A stretch of 10,820 nt of DNA from Pseudomonadota bacterium (GCA_947454665.1 CANGMU010000059.1:1-10820), one strand, 5' to 3'. Counted from the stretch's first letter, positions 1-6,802 are shown. Notes: generated from the sequence alone by a model not told the origin. Program-made: numbers and translations.

Positions 1-114
1 CGGAAAACGAATCCACACGGCCCCGTAGACTGCCGCTGCGAAAAGAGACAATTCAACCAAGGTCAGGTAGACGATGGATGACTGGAAATAATGGCCAAGA
101 ATCCGAAAGCGCAT
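1..114 (-). CDS. N-terminus of a probable PEP-CTERM/EpsB-type sugar transferase (partial, runs off left edge)
   Basis: Only the first 38 codons lie in the window, from an ATG at 114-112. The peptide opens with a short basic segment, MRFRILGHYF, followed by a hydrophobic stretch at about residues 14-35 that looks like a first transmembrane helix and ends in WIRF. This layout (R/I-x-GHYF, then a helix, then a basic residue-Phe) recalls the start of the polyprenyl glycosylphosphotransferases that accompany PEP-CTERM/exosortase exopolysaccharide loci. Those membrane enzymes load the first sugar phosphate onto undecaprenyl phosphate. It lies 47 bases after the phosphopantetheinyl transferase on the same strand. 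No clear Shine-Dalgarno sequence precedes the ATG, but a TATACT box lies nine bases before it. The membrane-protein start is clear; the family is inferred from 38 residues and could be another polytopic protein. Confidence 0.55.
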   Translation of the reverse strand, partial: MRFRILGHYFQSSIVYLTLVELSLFAAAVYGAVWIRFP

Positions 115-123
115 GTTGCGTTA

Positions 124-129
124 AGTATA
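124..129 (-). promoter_or_regulatory. Candidate -10 box (TATACT) for the left-edge membrane protein gene
   Basis: On the minus strand TATACT matches the sigma-70 -10 consensus at five of six positions and lies nine bases before the ATG at 114. No good -35 hexamer is visible at 16-18 bases. If used, transcription would start almost at the start codon and give a nearly leaderless mRNA, which would fit the missing Shine-Dalgarno sequence. Confidence 0.25.
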
Positions 130-161
130 TTCGCCGCCGGCAGGAACTTGTGTGCAGCGTG

Positions 162-893
162 TCACAGCCGCCCGACTGGGTTAATAGCGGAAAACCGGCC
201 CTGAGTCGCAAAAGCGGCGGAATAACCCTTTTCGGGCTCGAAACCTTCCAGTTGCCAGGCTTCAGACGCAGCGGGCTGACCCTGTAAAAACAATAATCCG
301 TCCACGCCTTCGGAAAATCCCACGTCAAAATCCTTCAACGGAAAAGACAGGCCACGGCCCAGGGCCTTCACGAAGGCCTCTTTGCGGGTCCAGCAGCCGA
401 AAAATGCCTGTTCTCGTGCCGCCTCTGGCAGACAGAAATACACCGTGTTTTCCGCCGCGGAAAAATACCGGCGCACCAGACCGTCGCGATCGACCAGGGG
501 CCGGTGGCATTCAATATCGACACCGATATCCGCCCCCTGTCCCAACCCGATCAGCAGTCTCTCTCCGGAATGCGAGGCATTGAAACTGAGCGCACCGCGA
601 TTGAAACGGGGGGACAGAACGGGTTTGCCATGCTGGCCATATTCGAATTCGAGGATGGCGGGATCGTCGACCCCGAGGGCTGCTGCGAGCGCCCGGCGCA
701 GCGTAGCGCGCGCGATGGCAAAGCGACGTCGGTCGTCCGGAAAGCGGAAGCGATCCGCACGTTCTCGCTCGTCGCCCGACAGGAGCCGCAAACTGTCTTG
801 AAGGGCGAACTCGTCGGCACCAAGGCCGTAAAGGCCCAGCTCCAGGGATCCTGACGGACCTGCGGCCCGCCAACGCCGCAGGGGCTGGTTCAG
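162..893 (-). CDS. Sfp-type 4'-phosphopantetheinyl transferase
   Basis: The enzyme moves the 4'-phosphopantetheine arm of coenzyme A to a serine of acyl or peptidyl carrier proteins, making them active. With the start chosen here it has 243 residues, normal for the Sfp/Gsp class. Both family signatures are present: GVDIE at 124-128, with Mg-binding D126 and E128, and WTRKEAFVKALGRGL at 168-182, with E172 and K176. FNASHSGE at 104-111 fits the conserved segment before them. The first ATG/GTG/TTG-type codon in frame is a TTG at 791-789, but it would remove the N-terminal strand (about residues 17-24). The frame is open up to a TGA inside clpX and holds no ATG or GTG. A CTG at 893-891 overlapping the clpX stop (CTGA) gives a natural length and is preferred. 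It is cotranslated with clpX. The carrier protein it serves is not in the window. Confidence 0.88.
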   Translation of the reverse strand: MNQPLRRWRAAGPSGSLELGLYGLGADEFALQDSLRLLSGDERERADRFRFPDDRRRFAIARATLRRALAAALGVDDPAILEFEYGQHGKPVLSPRFNRGALSFNASHSGERLLIGLGQGADIGVDIECHRPLVDRDGLVRRYFSAAENTVYFCLPEAAREQAFFGCWTRKEAFVKALGRGLSFPLKDFDVGFSEGVDGLLFLQGQPAASEAWQLEGFEPEKGYSAAFATQGRFSAINPVGRL

Positions 894-2209
894 TGCGCCG
901 ACCCGCCGGCGCGACGTGGCTCTTCAACCGCGGCTGCGGCCGGACGTGCGTCTTCGGATTTGTAGACCATGAACGGCCCGGAGTGGCCTTCGACGACGCC
1001 TTCGTCCACGACGACCTTGCTGACGTTCTTCAGCGACGGCAGGTCATACATCGTGTCGAGCAGGATCGTCTCCAGGATCGTGCGCAGGCCGCGGGCACCG
1101 GTCTTGCGAACCATCGCCCGGCGCGCGACGGCCCGGAGGCCTTCATCGCGGAATTCAAGTTCGGCGCCTTCCATCTCGAACAGGCGGCGGTACTGCTTGG
1201 TCAGCGCGTTCTTCGGCTCGGTGAGGATCGAGATCAGCGCAGCTTCGTCCAACTCCTCGAGCGTGGCGACGATCGGCAGGCGACCGACAAACTCTGGGAT
1301 GAGCCCGAACTTGATGAGGTCTTCCGGCTCGATGTCCTTGAAGACATCCGTGCCGTGCGGCCGCTCGTTGACGCCCCGCACTTCCGACGTGAAGCCGATG
1401 CCACCCTTCTGGGTGCGGTGCTGGATGATCTTTTCGAGGCCGGCAAAGGCGCCGCCCACGATGAAGAGGATGTTGGACGTATCCACCTGCAGGAATTCCT
1501 GCTGGGGATGCTTGCGACCGCCCTGCGGCGGCACCGAGGCCGTGGTGCCCTCGATGAGCTTGAGCAGCGCCTGCTGCACGCCCTCGCCCGACACGTCACG
1601 CGTGATGGACGGGTTGTCGGATTTGCGCGAGATCTTGTCGATCTCGTCGATGTAGACGATGCCGGTCTGCGCCTTCTCGACGTCGTAGTCGCACTTCTGG
1701 AGCAGCTTCTGGATGATGTTCTCGACGTCCTCGCCGACATAACCGGCTTCGGTGAGCGTCGTGGCATCGGCGATCGTGAACGGCACATTCAGCAGCCGGG
1801 CTAGTGTATCCGCCAACAGCGTCTTGCCGGAGCCCGTCGGGCCGATCAGCAGGATGTTGCTCTTGGCGATCTCGACATCGTCCTTCGACTTGCCGGCACT
1901 GCGCGCCTGCAGGCGCTTGTAGTGGTTGTAGACGGCAACGGAAAGCGTCTTCTTCGCACGCTCCTGGCCAATGACGTATTCGTCGAGGACGGCCTTGATC
2001 TCGTGCGGCTTCGGCAGCTTTTCACGCGAGCGCTCGGTCTTGTCCTCGAGCTCTTCGCGGATGATGTCGTTGCAGAGCTCGACGCATTCGTCACAGACAA
2101 AGACGGAGGGGCCGGCAATCAGTTTGCGGACTTCGTGCTGGCTCTTGCCGCAGAAGGAGCAATACAGGAGCTTGCCGTCGTCGGTCTTGCCGCGCGAGTC
2201 GTCGCTCAT
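890..2209 (-). CDS. clpX: ATP-dependent Clp protease ATP-binding subunit ClpX
   Basis: ClpX is the hexameric AAA+ unfoldase that recognises, unfolds and feeds proteins into ClpP in the cytosol. Of 439 residues, the N-terminal zinc domain has its four cysteines at 17, 20, 39 and 42. The AAA+ core shows Walker A GPTGSGKT at 123-130, the GYVGED pore loop at 156-161, Walker B IVYIDEIDK at 184-192, the RKH loop at 232-234 and the IGF loop that docks on ClpP at 271-273. It also has the arginine finger in PEFVGR (R310) and sensor 2 GARGLR at 371-376. Length and motifs are complete. The ATG at 2209 follows an AAAGGT ribosome site (2218-2223) by eight bases. It lies 89 bases after clpP with a likely promoter of its own. 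The usual downstream lon is missing. Confidence 0.98.
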   Translation of the reverse strand: MSDDSRGKTDDGKLLYCSFCGKSQHEVRKLIAGPSVFVCDECVELCNDIIREELEDKTERSREKLPKPHEIKAVLDEYVIGQERAKKTLSVAVYNHYKRLQARSAGKSKDDVEIAKSNILLIGPTGSGKTLLADTLARLLNVPFTIADATTLTEAGYVGEDVENIIQKLLQKCDYDVEKAQTGIVYIDEIDKISRKSDNPSITRDVSGEGVQQALLKLIEGTTASVPPQGGRKHPQQEFLQVDTSNILFIVGGAFAGLEKIIQHRTQKGGIGFTSEVRGVNERPHGTDVFKDIEPEDLIKFGLIPEFVGRLPIVATLEELDEAALISILTEPKNALTKQYRRLFEMEGAELEFRDEGLRAVARRAMVRKTGARGLRTILETILLDTMYDLPSLKNVSKVVVDEGVVEGHSGPFMVYKSEDARPAAAAVEEPRRAGGSAH

Positions 2210-2256
2210 TCAACGCAACCTTTGCCCAAGCAGTCGGGGCACTGAAAGACAGGATC

Positions 2257-2265
2257 TATATAGCA
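2257..2265 (-). promoter_or_regulatory. Candidate extended -10 promoter for clpX
   Basis: In the 89-base clpP-clpX gap the minus strand reads TGCTATATA, an extended -10 (TG-N-TATATA) with four of six hexamer matches. It predicts an RNA start near 2250 and a leader of about 40 bases to the clpX ATG. The -35 region is weak, as is usual for extended -10 promoters. No sigma-32 type promoter was recognised here. It would let clpX be made apart from tig-clpP. Confidence 0.4.
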
Positions 2266-2298
2266 TCGACGGCTGTTTTCGCGCCAGTTCAGTGCGCG

Positions 2299-2898
2299 TC
2301 AGGCCTTGTTGCCGGCCACGCGCGACTGCAGCACCTGGTCGATCATTCCGTAAGCACGGGCTTCTTCCGAGCTCATGAAGTTGTCGCGATCGGTGTCGAT
2401 CTTGATCTGCTCCATCGACTGGCCCGTGTGATGGGACAGTACGGCATTGAGCTTCTCGCGGATCTTGAGGATCTCGCGGACGCGGATTTCCATTTCCGTC
2501 GCCTGCCCTTCTGCACCGCCCAGCGGCTGGTGGATCATCACCCGCGAATGCGGCAGCGCGAAACGCTTGCCCTTCGCGCCACCGGCCAGCAGCACGGCGC
2601 CCATGCTCGCAGCCTGGCCGATGCAAATCGTCGAGACGTCGGGCTTGATGAACTGCATGGTGTCGTAGATCGCCATGCCCGCCGTGACCACGCCGCCCGG
2701 CGAGTTGATGTAGAGCGAGATGTCCTTGTCGGGATTCTCGGACTCCAGGAACAACAGCTGGGCAACGATGAGGTTGGCCATGTGGTCGTCGACGGGCCCG
2801 ACGGCAAACACCACGCGCTCCTTCAGCAGGCGCGAATAGATGTCGTAGGCGCGCTCACCGCGCGCCGTCTGCTCGACAACCATCGGAACGAGGCTCAT
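2299..2898 (-). CDS. clpP: ATP-dependent Clp protease proteolytic subunit ClpP
   Basis: ClpP is the serine protease that forms the two-ring, 14-subunit degradation chamber used by ClpX. The protein has 199 residues, close to the usual 195-207. The catalytic triad is seen as S98 in GQAAS, H123 in MIHQP and D172 in DTDRDNF. The handle helix and the SPGG strand (residues 66-69) are intact. Its ATG overlaps the tig stop by four bases (2895-2898), and no Shine-Dalgarno sequence is visible before it. Translation is therefore probably coupled to tig. It is transcribed with tig and possibly on into clpX. Confidence 0.98.
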   Translation of the reverse strand: MSLVPMVVEQTARGERAYDIYSRLLKERVVFAVGPVDDHMANLIVAQLLFLESENPDKDISLYINSPGGVVTAGMAIYDTMQFIKPDVSTICIGQAASMGAVLLAGGAKGKRFALPHSRVMIHQPLGGAEGQATEMEIRVREILKIREKLNAVLSHHTGQSMEQIKIDTDRDNFMSSEEARAYGMIDQVLQSRVAGNKA

Positions 2899-4202
2899 GA
2901 CGGCTGGCGACCGAAGCCCGTGACGTCAGAGAAGGCCGCCGGCTTGTCGGTGACCTTGGCGCGGGCCACGATCCAGTCGACCGCCTGGTCCTCGAGTACC
3001 GAGGTTTCGATCTGGCGCATGGCGTCCGGGTTCTGCAGGTAGGCGCGACGCACTTCTTCGCCATTCGGATAGGCTGAGGCGAGTTCGTCAATGCGGACGT
3101 TCACGCGATCGCGGTCGATCGTGATGGTCTCGCGGCGGATCAGCTCGCCGATCAGCAGACCCAGCGCCACGCGACGACGGGCCGGCTCGACGAACGGATC
3201 ACGCGGGGGCGCCTGCTTGGCATCGCGGATGCCGGCACGCTGCATCATGTCGATCTGCAGTTCCTGGACCTGTTCGTCGACGAGCGACGACGGCAGATCG
3301 ACCGGGTTTGCGGCGACGAGCGCATCGAAGACCTGGCCGCGCAGCTTGCCACGCACGGCCTCGCCGACCTCACGCTCCATGCTCTTGCGGACTTCCTCAC
3401 GGAGCGTCGCGACACCGCCCTCGGCCAGGCCAAAGGACTCGGCGAAGGCATCGTCCACGTCCGGCAGCACCGGCTCTTCGATCTTCTTCACGGTCAGATC
3501 GAATTCGGCCTGCTTGCCGGCCAGTTCGGTGGCGCCATAGGCGTCCGGGAACTTGACCGGGGCGGTCTTCGTATCGCCGACGGACATGCCCGTCAGCGCG
3601 GCTTCGAAGTCGGCGATCGCGCGGCCCGAACCCAGCACGAAGGGCGTGTCCGTGCCTTCGCCGCCGGCGAACGGCGTGCCGTCCACACGGCCCAGGAAGT
3701 CGGCCCACACGCGGTCGCCCGACTGGCTGGCGCGGCCCGTGACTTCGCGGAATTCAGTGCGCTGCTTGCGCATGCTCTCGATCATCGCGTCGACATCGGC
3801 TTCGGTGATCTCGGCGACCGTGCGCTCGATGGCGATCTCTTCGATCGGCTTGAGCGAGACTTCAGGCATCACCTCGAAGATCGCGGCGAACTTGAGGTCC
3901 TGGCCATCGCCGAGCTCGATCGGCTCGATGCGCGGGCCACCGGCAGGACGAAGGTTTTCCTTCGTGACGGCTTCGGAATAACCCTCGCGGATCAGTTCCG
4001 ACACGGCATCGCTGCGGGCCTGGCCGCCGAACTGCTGCTTGATGACAGCCATCGGCACCTTGCCGGGGCGGAAGCCCTTCAGCGAAGCGGAGCGCGAAAT
4101 CTCGCGCAGGCGGCTCTCGACCTCACCCGCGACGCGGGCATGGGGAATGGCGACCTCGAGCCTGCGCTCCAATCCGGTGGTCGTCGTCACGGTGAATTGC
4201 AT
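2895..4202 (-). CDS. tig: Trigger factor (ribosome-bound chaperone and peptidyl-prolyl isomerase)
   Basis: Trigger factor sits at the ribosome exit tunnel, shields new chains and isomerises proline bonds. The 435 residues match the usual length of about 430-440. The N-terminal domain carries the ribosome-binding signature GFRPGKVP at 43-50 (G-F-R-x-G-K-x-P). The FKBP-type isomerase domain spans about 160-243 (GDRVWADFLG to the LTVKK strand), and the rest is the helical chaperone domain. The frame stays open upstream through tRNA-Leu, so a longer reading frame is possible on paper, but the ATG at 4202 is right: GAGGT lies seven bases before it and the family sequence begins MQFTV. Its last codons overlap clpP. 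The gene follows tRNA-Leu by 47 bases and was probably released from a joint transcript by tRNA processing. Confidence 0.97.
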   Translation of the reverse strand: MQFTVTTTTGLERRLEVAIPHARVAGEVESRLREISRSASLKGFRPGKVPMAVIKQQFGGQARSDAVSELIREGYSEAVTKENLRPAGGPRIEPIELGDGQDLKFAAIFEVMPEVSLKPIEEIAIERTVAEITEADVDAMIESMRKQRTEFREVTGRASQSGDRVWADFLGRVDGTPFAGGEGTDTPFVLGSGRAIADFEAALTGMSVGDTKTAPVKFPDAYGATELAGKQAEFDLTVKKIEEPVLPDVDDAFAESFGLAEGGVATLREEVRKSMEREVGEAVRGKLRGQVFDALVAANPVDLPSSLVDEQVQELQIDMMQRAGIRDAKQAPPRDPFVEPARRRVALGLLIGELIRRETITIDRDRVNVRIDELASAYPNGEEVRRAYLQNPDAMRQIETSVLEDQAVDWIVARAKVTDKPAAFSDVTGFGRQPS

Positions 4203-4209
4203 CGTCTTT

Positions 4210-4214
4210 ACCTC
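4210..4214 (-). promoter_or_regulatory. Ribosome binding site fixing the tig start
   Basis: GAGGT on the minus strand lies seven bases upstream of the ATG at 4202. It decides the start against an in-frame extension that would run back into the tRNA-Leu gene. Confidence 0.8.
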
Positions 4215-4249
4215 GAAAACCCTGCAGCGTGTTCTTCTGTAAAAATTCT

Positions 4250-4334
4250 TGGTGCGAAAGGAGAGACTCGAACTCTCACGGGTTGCCCCGCTGGAACCTA
4301 AATCCAGTGCGTCTACCAATTCCGCCACTTTCGC
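4250..4334 (-). tRNA. tRNA-Leu (anticodon UAG)
   Basis: An 85-base type II tRNA with encoded CCA. The acceptor arms GCGAAAG and CTTTCGC pair fully. The anticodon stem CTGGA/TCCAG encloses the loop TTTAGGT, giving UAG, which reads CUN leucine codons. A long variable arm follows (GCGGGG...CCCGT), as leucine tRNAs require. The T arm has the GTTCGAGTC core. It is the last of four tandem tRNAs before tig. Confidence 0.97.
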
Positions 4335-4352
4335 CCAGGCGGTGGGCAGCAA

Positions 4353-4358
4353 AGTATA
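4353..4358 (-). promoter_or_regulatory. Candidate internal -10 box before tRNA-Leu and tig
   Basis: TATACT on the minus strand, in the 63-base spacer between tRNA-Lys and tRNA-Leu, matches the -10 consensus at five of six positions. A weak -35 (CCGACC, three of six) sits 18 bases upstream. It would start RNA some 12 bases before mature tRNA-Leu and could drive tRNA-Leu and tig apart from the other tRNAs. Confidence 0.3.
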
Positions 4359-4397
4359 CCGGAGCCGCGGGATGCGGGTCGGGCAGGAGGGGGAAGA

Positions 4398-4473
<76 letters not shown>

Positions 4474-4487
4474 ATTATAAAAATGGG

Positions 4488-4564
4488 TGGGGTGGACGAC
4501 GGGACTCGAACCCGCGACGGCCGGAATCACAATCCGGGACTCTACCAGCTGAGCTACGTCCACC
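4488..4564 (-). tRNA. tRNA-His (anticodon GUG)
   Basis: A 77-base tRNA counting the encoded CCA and the extra 5' G (G-1, at 4564) typical of histidine tRNA. G-1 faces the C discriminator (4491). Acceptor GTGGACG pairs with CGTCCAC. The stem CCGGA/TCCGG encloses TTGTGAT, giving GUG. The T arm has GTTCGAGTC. The spacer to tRNA-Lys is only about 14 bases. Confidence 0.97.
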
Positions 4565-4588
4565 ATCGACTGCGCAGCAAAGTGAGCC

Positions 4589-4665
4589 TGGCGCGCCCGG
4601 CAGGAATCGAACCTGCGACCCTCGGCTTAGAAGGCCGATGCTCTATCCACCTGAGCTACGGGCGC
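4589..4665 (-). tRNA. tRNA-Arg (anticodon UCU)
   Basis: A 77-base tRNA with encoded CCA. Acceptor GCGCCCG pairs with CGGGCGC. Anticodon stem TCGGC/GCCGA encloses CTTCTAA, giving UCU, which reads AGA/AGG arginine codons, rare in such GC-rich genomes. It is the first tRNA of the array and so nearest to the array promoter. Confidence 0.97.
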
Positions 4666-4716
4666 ACAGCACCCGGAACTTCGCGCCACTGCCCAGAAAT
4701 GATACTGCAACTTCAT

Positions 4717-4729
4717 GTGGCATTGCCAC
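4717..4729. repeat. Short perfect inverted repeat upstream of the tRNA array
   Basis: GTGGCA and TGCCAC flank a single central T. The element lies about 50 bases upstream of tRNA-Arg, just upstream of a possible TATCAT box at 4699-4704 on the minus strand. It has the form of a small operator, but may be chance. Confidence 0.3.
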
Positions 4730-4796
4730 GCGATTTGCAGCTCATCCTGCGCCCTGTTCCGACAGTGCCTTGCAGCCCAGCCTCACAGGGGCCGCG

Positions 4797-4802
4797 AGTA
4801 TA
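4797..4802 (-). promoter_or_regulatory. Candidate promoter -10 box of the tRNA-tig operon with GC-rich discriminator
   Basis: On the minus strand TATACT is followed at once by the GC-only stretch CGCGGCCCC, the form seen in stringently controlled stable-RNA promoters. No strong -35 is present; the place is taken by a palindrome (4814-4827). The 4666-4825 gap holds this box, a weaker TATCAT box at 4699-4704 and two palindromes; no small gene was seen in it. A start near 4790 would give a leader of about 125 bases. Confidence 0.35.
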
Positions 4803-4813
4803 TACAAATTTCC

Positions 4814-4827
4814 AGCTGGCGCCAGCT
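4814..4827. repeat. 14-base perfect palindrome at the end of the nitroreductase gene
   Basis: AGCTGGCGCCAGCT is its own reverse complement. It covers two bases of the nitroreductase stop codon and lies about where a -35 element would be for the TATACT box at 4797-4802. As RNA it gives only a five-pair stem with a four-base loop and no U run, so it is a poor terminator. An operator role for the tRNA array is possible. Confidence 0.45.
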
Positions 4828-5647
4828 AGCGCAAAAGAAAGCCGAGATTGTGTAGCGCCTCAACCAGTCTTTCTCGACCGTGCAGCGCTGCGGGCGTCTT
4901 CACGCGGCTCACGATCGTGCGTGTCCAGGCCGGGGGATTCATGCCCTCGCCGGCCCAGAATTTCGCGAGTACGGCGTCATAGGCCTGCGCTTCGCGGACC
5001 TGGTCTTCGAGCCGATATTGCTCACGGTGCAGCACGGCGGGTTGGGCGATGCGTGGTTTGATGGCGGCGGGCCTGGCCGGATCCTCGTAGCCCACGCACA
5101 TGCCGAACACCGGGAAAACACCGGGCGGCAAGCCCAGTTCGCGCGCGACCTCTTCCGGCTTGTTGCGGATGCCGCCGATGTAGACCGTGGCCAAGCCCAT
5201 CGACTCGATGGCAACGGCTGCATTCTGGGCAGCCAACGCGGCATCGATGACGCCCACCAGCAACGCCTCGAGGAACTCCAGGCCCTCGGCCTGCTCGCCC
5301 TGCGCACGTGCCACCGCGTCGATGCGCGCCAGGTCGGCAAGCCAGACGAGGAAGAGCGGCACGTCGCGGATGTGGGCCTGGTTGCCGGCCAGCGCGGCAA
5401 GCTTCGCCTTGCGTTCCGGATCCTCGATGGCCACCACGCTCCACACCTGCAGGTTTGACGAGGTGGATGCCGACTGTGCCGCGGCAACCAGCGCCTCGAG
5501 GCAACCGGCCGGCACCGGCGTGGGCAGATAGGCACGCACCGAGCGGTGACTCAGCAGGTGTTCGATCACGGTGTTGACCGGTATGACAGTGCCGGCGTCC
5601 AGACCAGTGCCGTAGCGATGTTCAAGCAGGGACGGGAGTTGCGACAT
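4826..5647 (-). CDS. NfsA-like FMN-dependent nitroreductase / NAD(P)H oxidoreductase
   Basis: Members of this family bind FMN as dimers and reduce nitroaromatics, quinones or flavins with NAD(P)H in the cytosol. The 273 residues align through their length with E. coli NfsA (240). Matches include the FMN-phosphate segment LSHRSVRAYL near 33-41, the SSNLQVWS segment, GNQAHIRDVP (GGQKHV in NfsA), then the long helix GVIDAALAAQNAAVAIESMGL, VYIGGIRN and VFGMCVGYEDP. NfsA-type C-terminal residues with KPRI follow. The protein is about 22 residues longer at the N-terminus, but the ATG at 5647 has GGAG five bases before it. The frame is open far upstream over fixL; that extension is not real. Only 27 bases separate it from the divergent kinase. 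The physiological substrate is unknown. Confidence 0.9.
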   Translation of the reverse strand: MSQLPSLLEHRYGTGLDAGTVIPVNTVIEHLLSHRSVRAYLPTPVPAGCLEALVAAAQSASTSSNLQVWSVVAIEDPERKAKLAALAGNQAHIRDVPLFLVWLADLARIDAVARAQGEQAEGLEFLEALLVGVIDAALAAQNAAVAIESMGLATVYIGGIRNKPEEVARELGLPPGVFPVFGMCVGYEDPARPAAIKPRIAQPAVLHREQYRLEDQVREAQAYDAVLAKFWAGEGMNPPAWTRTIVSRVKTPAALHGRERLVEALHNLGFLLR

Positions 5648-5652
5648 GGGGG

Positions 5653-5656
5653 CTCC
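5653..5656 (-). promoter_or_regulatory. Ribosome binding site of the nitroreductase gene
   Basis: GGAG on the minus strand stands five bases upstream of the ATG at 5647. It supports that start against the long open extension through the opposite kinase gene. Confidence 0.65.
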
Positions 5657-5674
5657 GGAATCCAGTATCCGCAC

Positions 5675-6802
5675 ATGATCCCCGAAACCCGCGCCCGTCG
5701 CGAACTGCAGGCCCTGCTCGAAGCGGCTGTCGACGCCATCATCATGATCGATGGCACAGGCCATATTCTGGCGCTGAACAGCGCCGCGGTACGGCTTTTC
5801 GGCTATGCCTCCACCGAAGCGCTGGGTCGCAACATCACGCTGTTCATGCCTGCGTCGATGGCCGCCGAGCACGATCGCCACATCGCGCGCTACCTGGAAA
5901 CCGGCGAGGCACGCGTAATCGGACGGGGTCGCGAAGTGGAAGCGCGGCGACGCGACGGCAGCACCTTCCCCGCCCATCTCTCCGTGGGCCGCGTGCCGGA
6001 CAGCGATCCGCCGCGTTTCATCGGCTTCGTGCACGACCTCACGCCGCAGCGCGCCGCCGAAGAAGAAAACCAGCAATCGCAGGCTCACCTGGCCCAGGTC
6101 TCGCGGTTCGCCGCAATGGGCGAAATGGCGGCAGGCATCGCGCACGAACTGAACCAACCCTTGTCGGCCATTGCGACGTATGCCCAGGCCTGCGATCGCA
6201 TGCTGGAACGGCCGGAACCCGACCTGCCGGAAATCCACGCCGCGCTGAAACAGATCGCCGCGCAGGCCCTGCGTGCCGGCGAGGTGATCCGCCGCTTGCG
6301 GCATATGGTGAGCAACCGACAGACGGATCGGGTCCCGGTGTCGATCAACGAGGTAATCCAGGAGCTGGCCACCTTGGCCAGCACCGACATGCGCCACGGG
6401 GAGATCGACCTGGTCTTTGACCTGTCGCAGGACGCAGGGGCTGTCAGCATTGATCGCGTGCAGGTTCAACAGGTCCTGCTGAACCTGTTGCGAAATGCCA
6501 TCGAGGCGCTGGACGGCCTGGCCGGTGAACGACGCAAGATCATCGTGGGCACGCGGTGCCTGGCGGATCATGAAGTCGAAGTCTTCGTGAGGGACCGCGG
6601 GCCCGGGATACCACAGGACACCGTCGACCGCATGTTTGATCCTTTTTACACGACCAAACGCAGCGGCACGGGCCTGGGGCTCGCGATCAGCCGCACCATT
6701 GCGCGGGCGCACCATGGCACACTGGCGCACCGCCCCAATCCAGACGGTGGGGCGGAGTTCTATCTCAGACTTCCCTGCATGGAGCGCGAAGCAGCGACAT
6801 GA
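5675..6802 (+). CDS. fixL: FixL-like PAS sensor histidine kinase, probably heme-based oxygen sensor
   Basis: This is the sensor of a two-component pair. From the ATG at 5675 it has 375 residues and no transmembrane segment, so it should be cytosolic. One PAS domain covers about 10-125. It aligns without gaps to the heme pocket of Bradyrhizobium FixL: H66 for the heme ligand His200, R72 for Arg206, R86 for Arg220 that contacts oxygen, L102 for Leu236 and V104 for Ile238. A HisKA domain follows with phospho-acceptor H157 in AHELNQPL. The ATPase domain has the N box (N270, N274), DRGPGIP at 307-313 and GTGLGLAIS at 331-339. The start is uncertain: no good ribosome site precedes it, and an in-frame TTG at 5639 is an alternative. 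The correspondence of numbers is from memory of the family. Confidence 0.9.
   Translation: MIPETRARRELQALLEAAVDAIIMIDGTGHILALNSAAVRLFGYASTEALGRNITLFMPASMAAEHDRHIARYLETGEARVIGRGREVEARRRDGSTFPAHLSVGRVPDSDPPRFIGFVHDLTPQRAAEEENQQSQAHLAQVSRFAAMGEMAAGIAHELNQPLSAIATYAQACDRMLERPEPDLPEIHAALKQIAAQALRAGEVIRRLRHMVSNRQTDRVPVSINEVIQELATLASTDMRHGEIDLVFDLSQDAGAVSIDRVQVQQVLLNLLRNAIEALDGLAGERRKIIVGTRCLADHEVEVFVRDRGPGIPQDTVDRMFDPFYTTKRSGTGLGLAISRTIARAHHGTLAHRPNPDGGAEFYLRLPCMEREAAT

Noticed and set aside
893..1804. A 303-codon open frame on the plus strand opposite clpX
   Set aside because: It is the antisense shadow of clpX in GC-rich DNA; its translation is rich in Asp, Arg and Leu with no recognisable family and no ribosome site.
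2279..2297. CGCGC-N9-GCGCG hairpin after clpP as a terminator
   Set aside because: The stem has only five pairs and is followed on the transcript strand by AAAAC, not by a U run.
4483..5061. Plus-strand open frame covering tRNA-His, tRNA-Arg and the end of the nitroreductase gene
   Set aside because: It is antisense to two well-folded tRNAs and a real gene; frames through tRNA genes are a common artefact.
5648..6730. Upstream extension of the nitroreductase frame across the kinase gene
   Set aside because: The opposite strand holds a complete kinase with all motifs, while the extension has no family features; GGAG before the ATG at 5647 fixes the real start.
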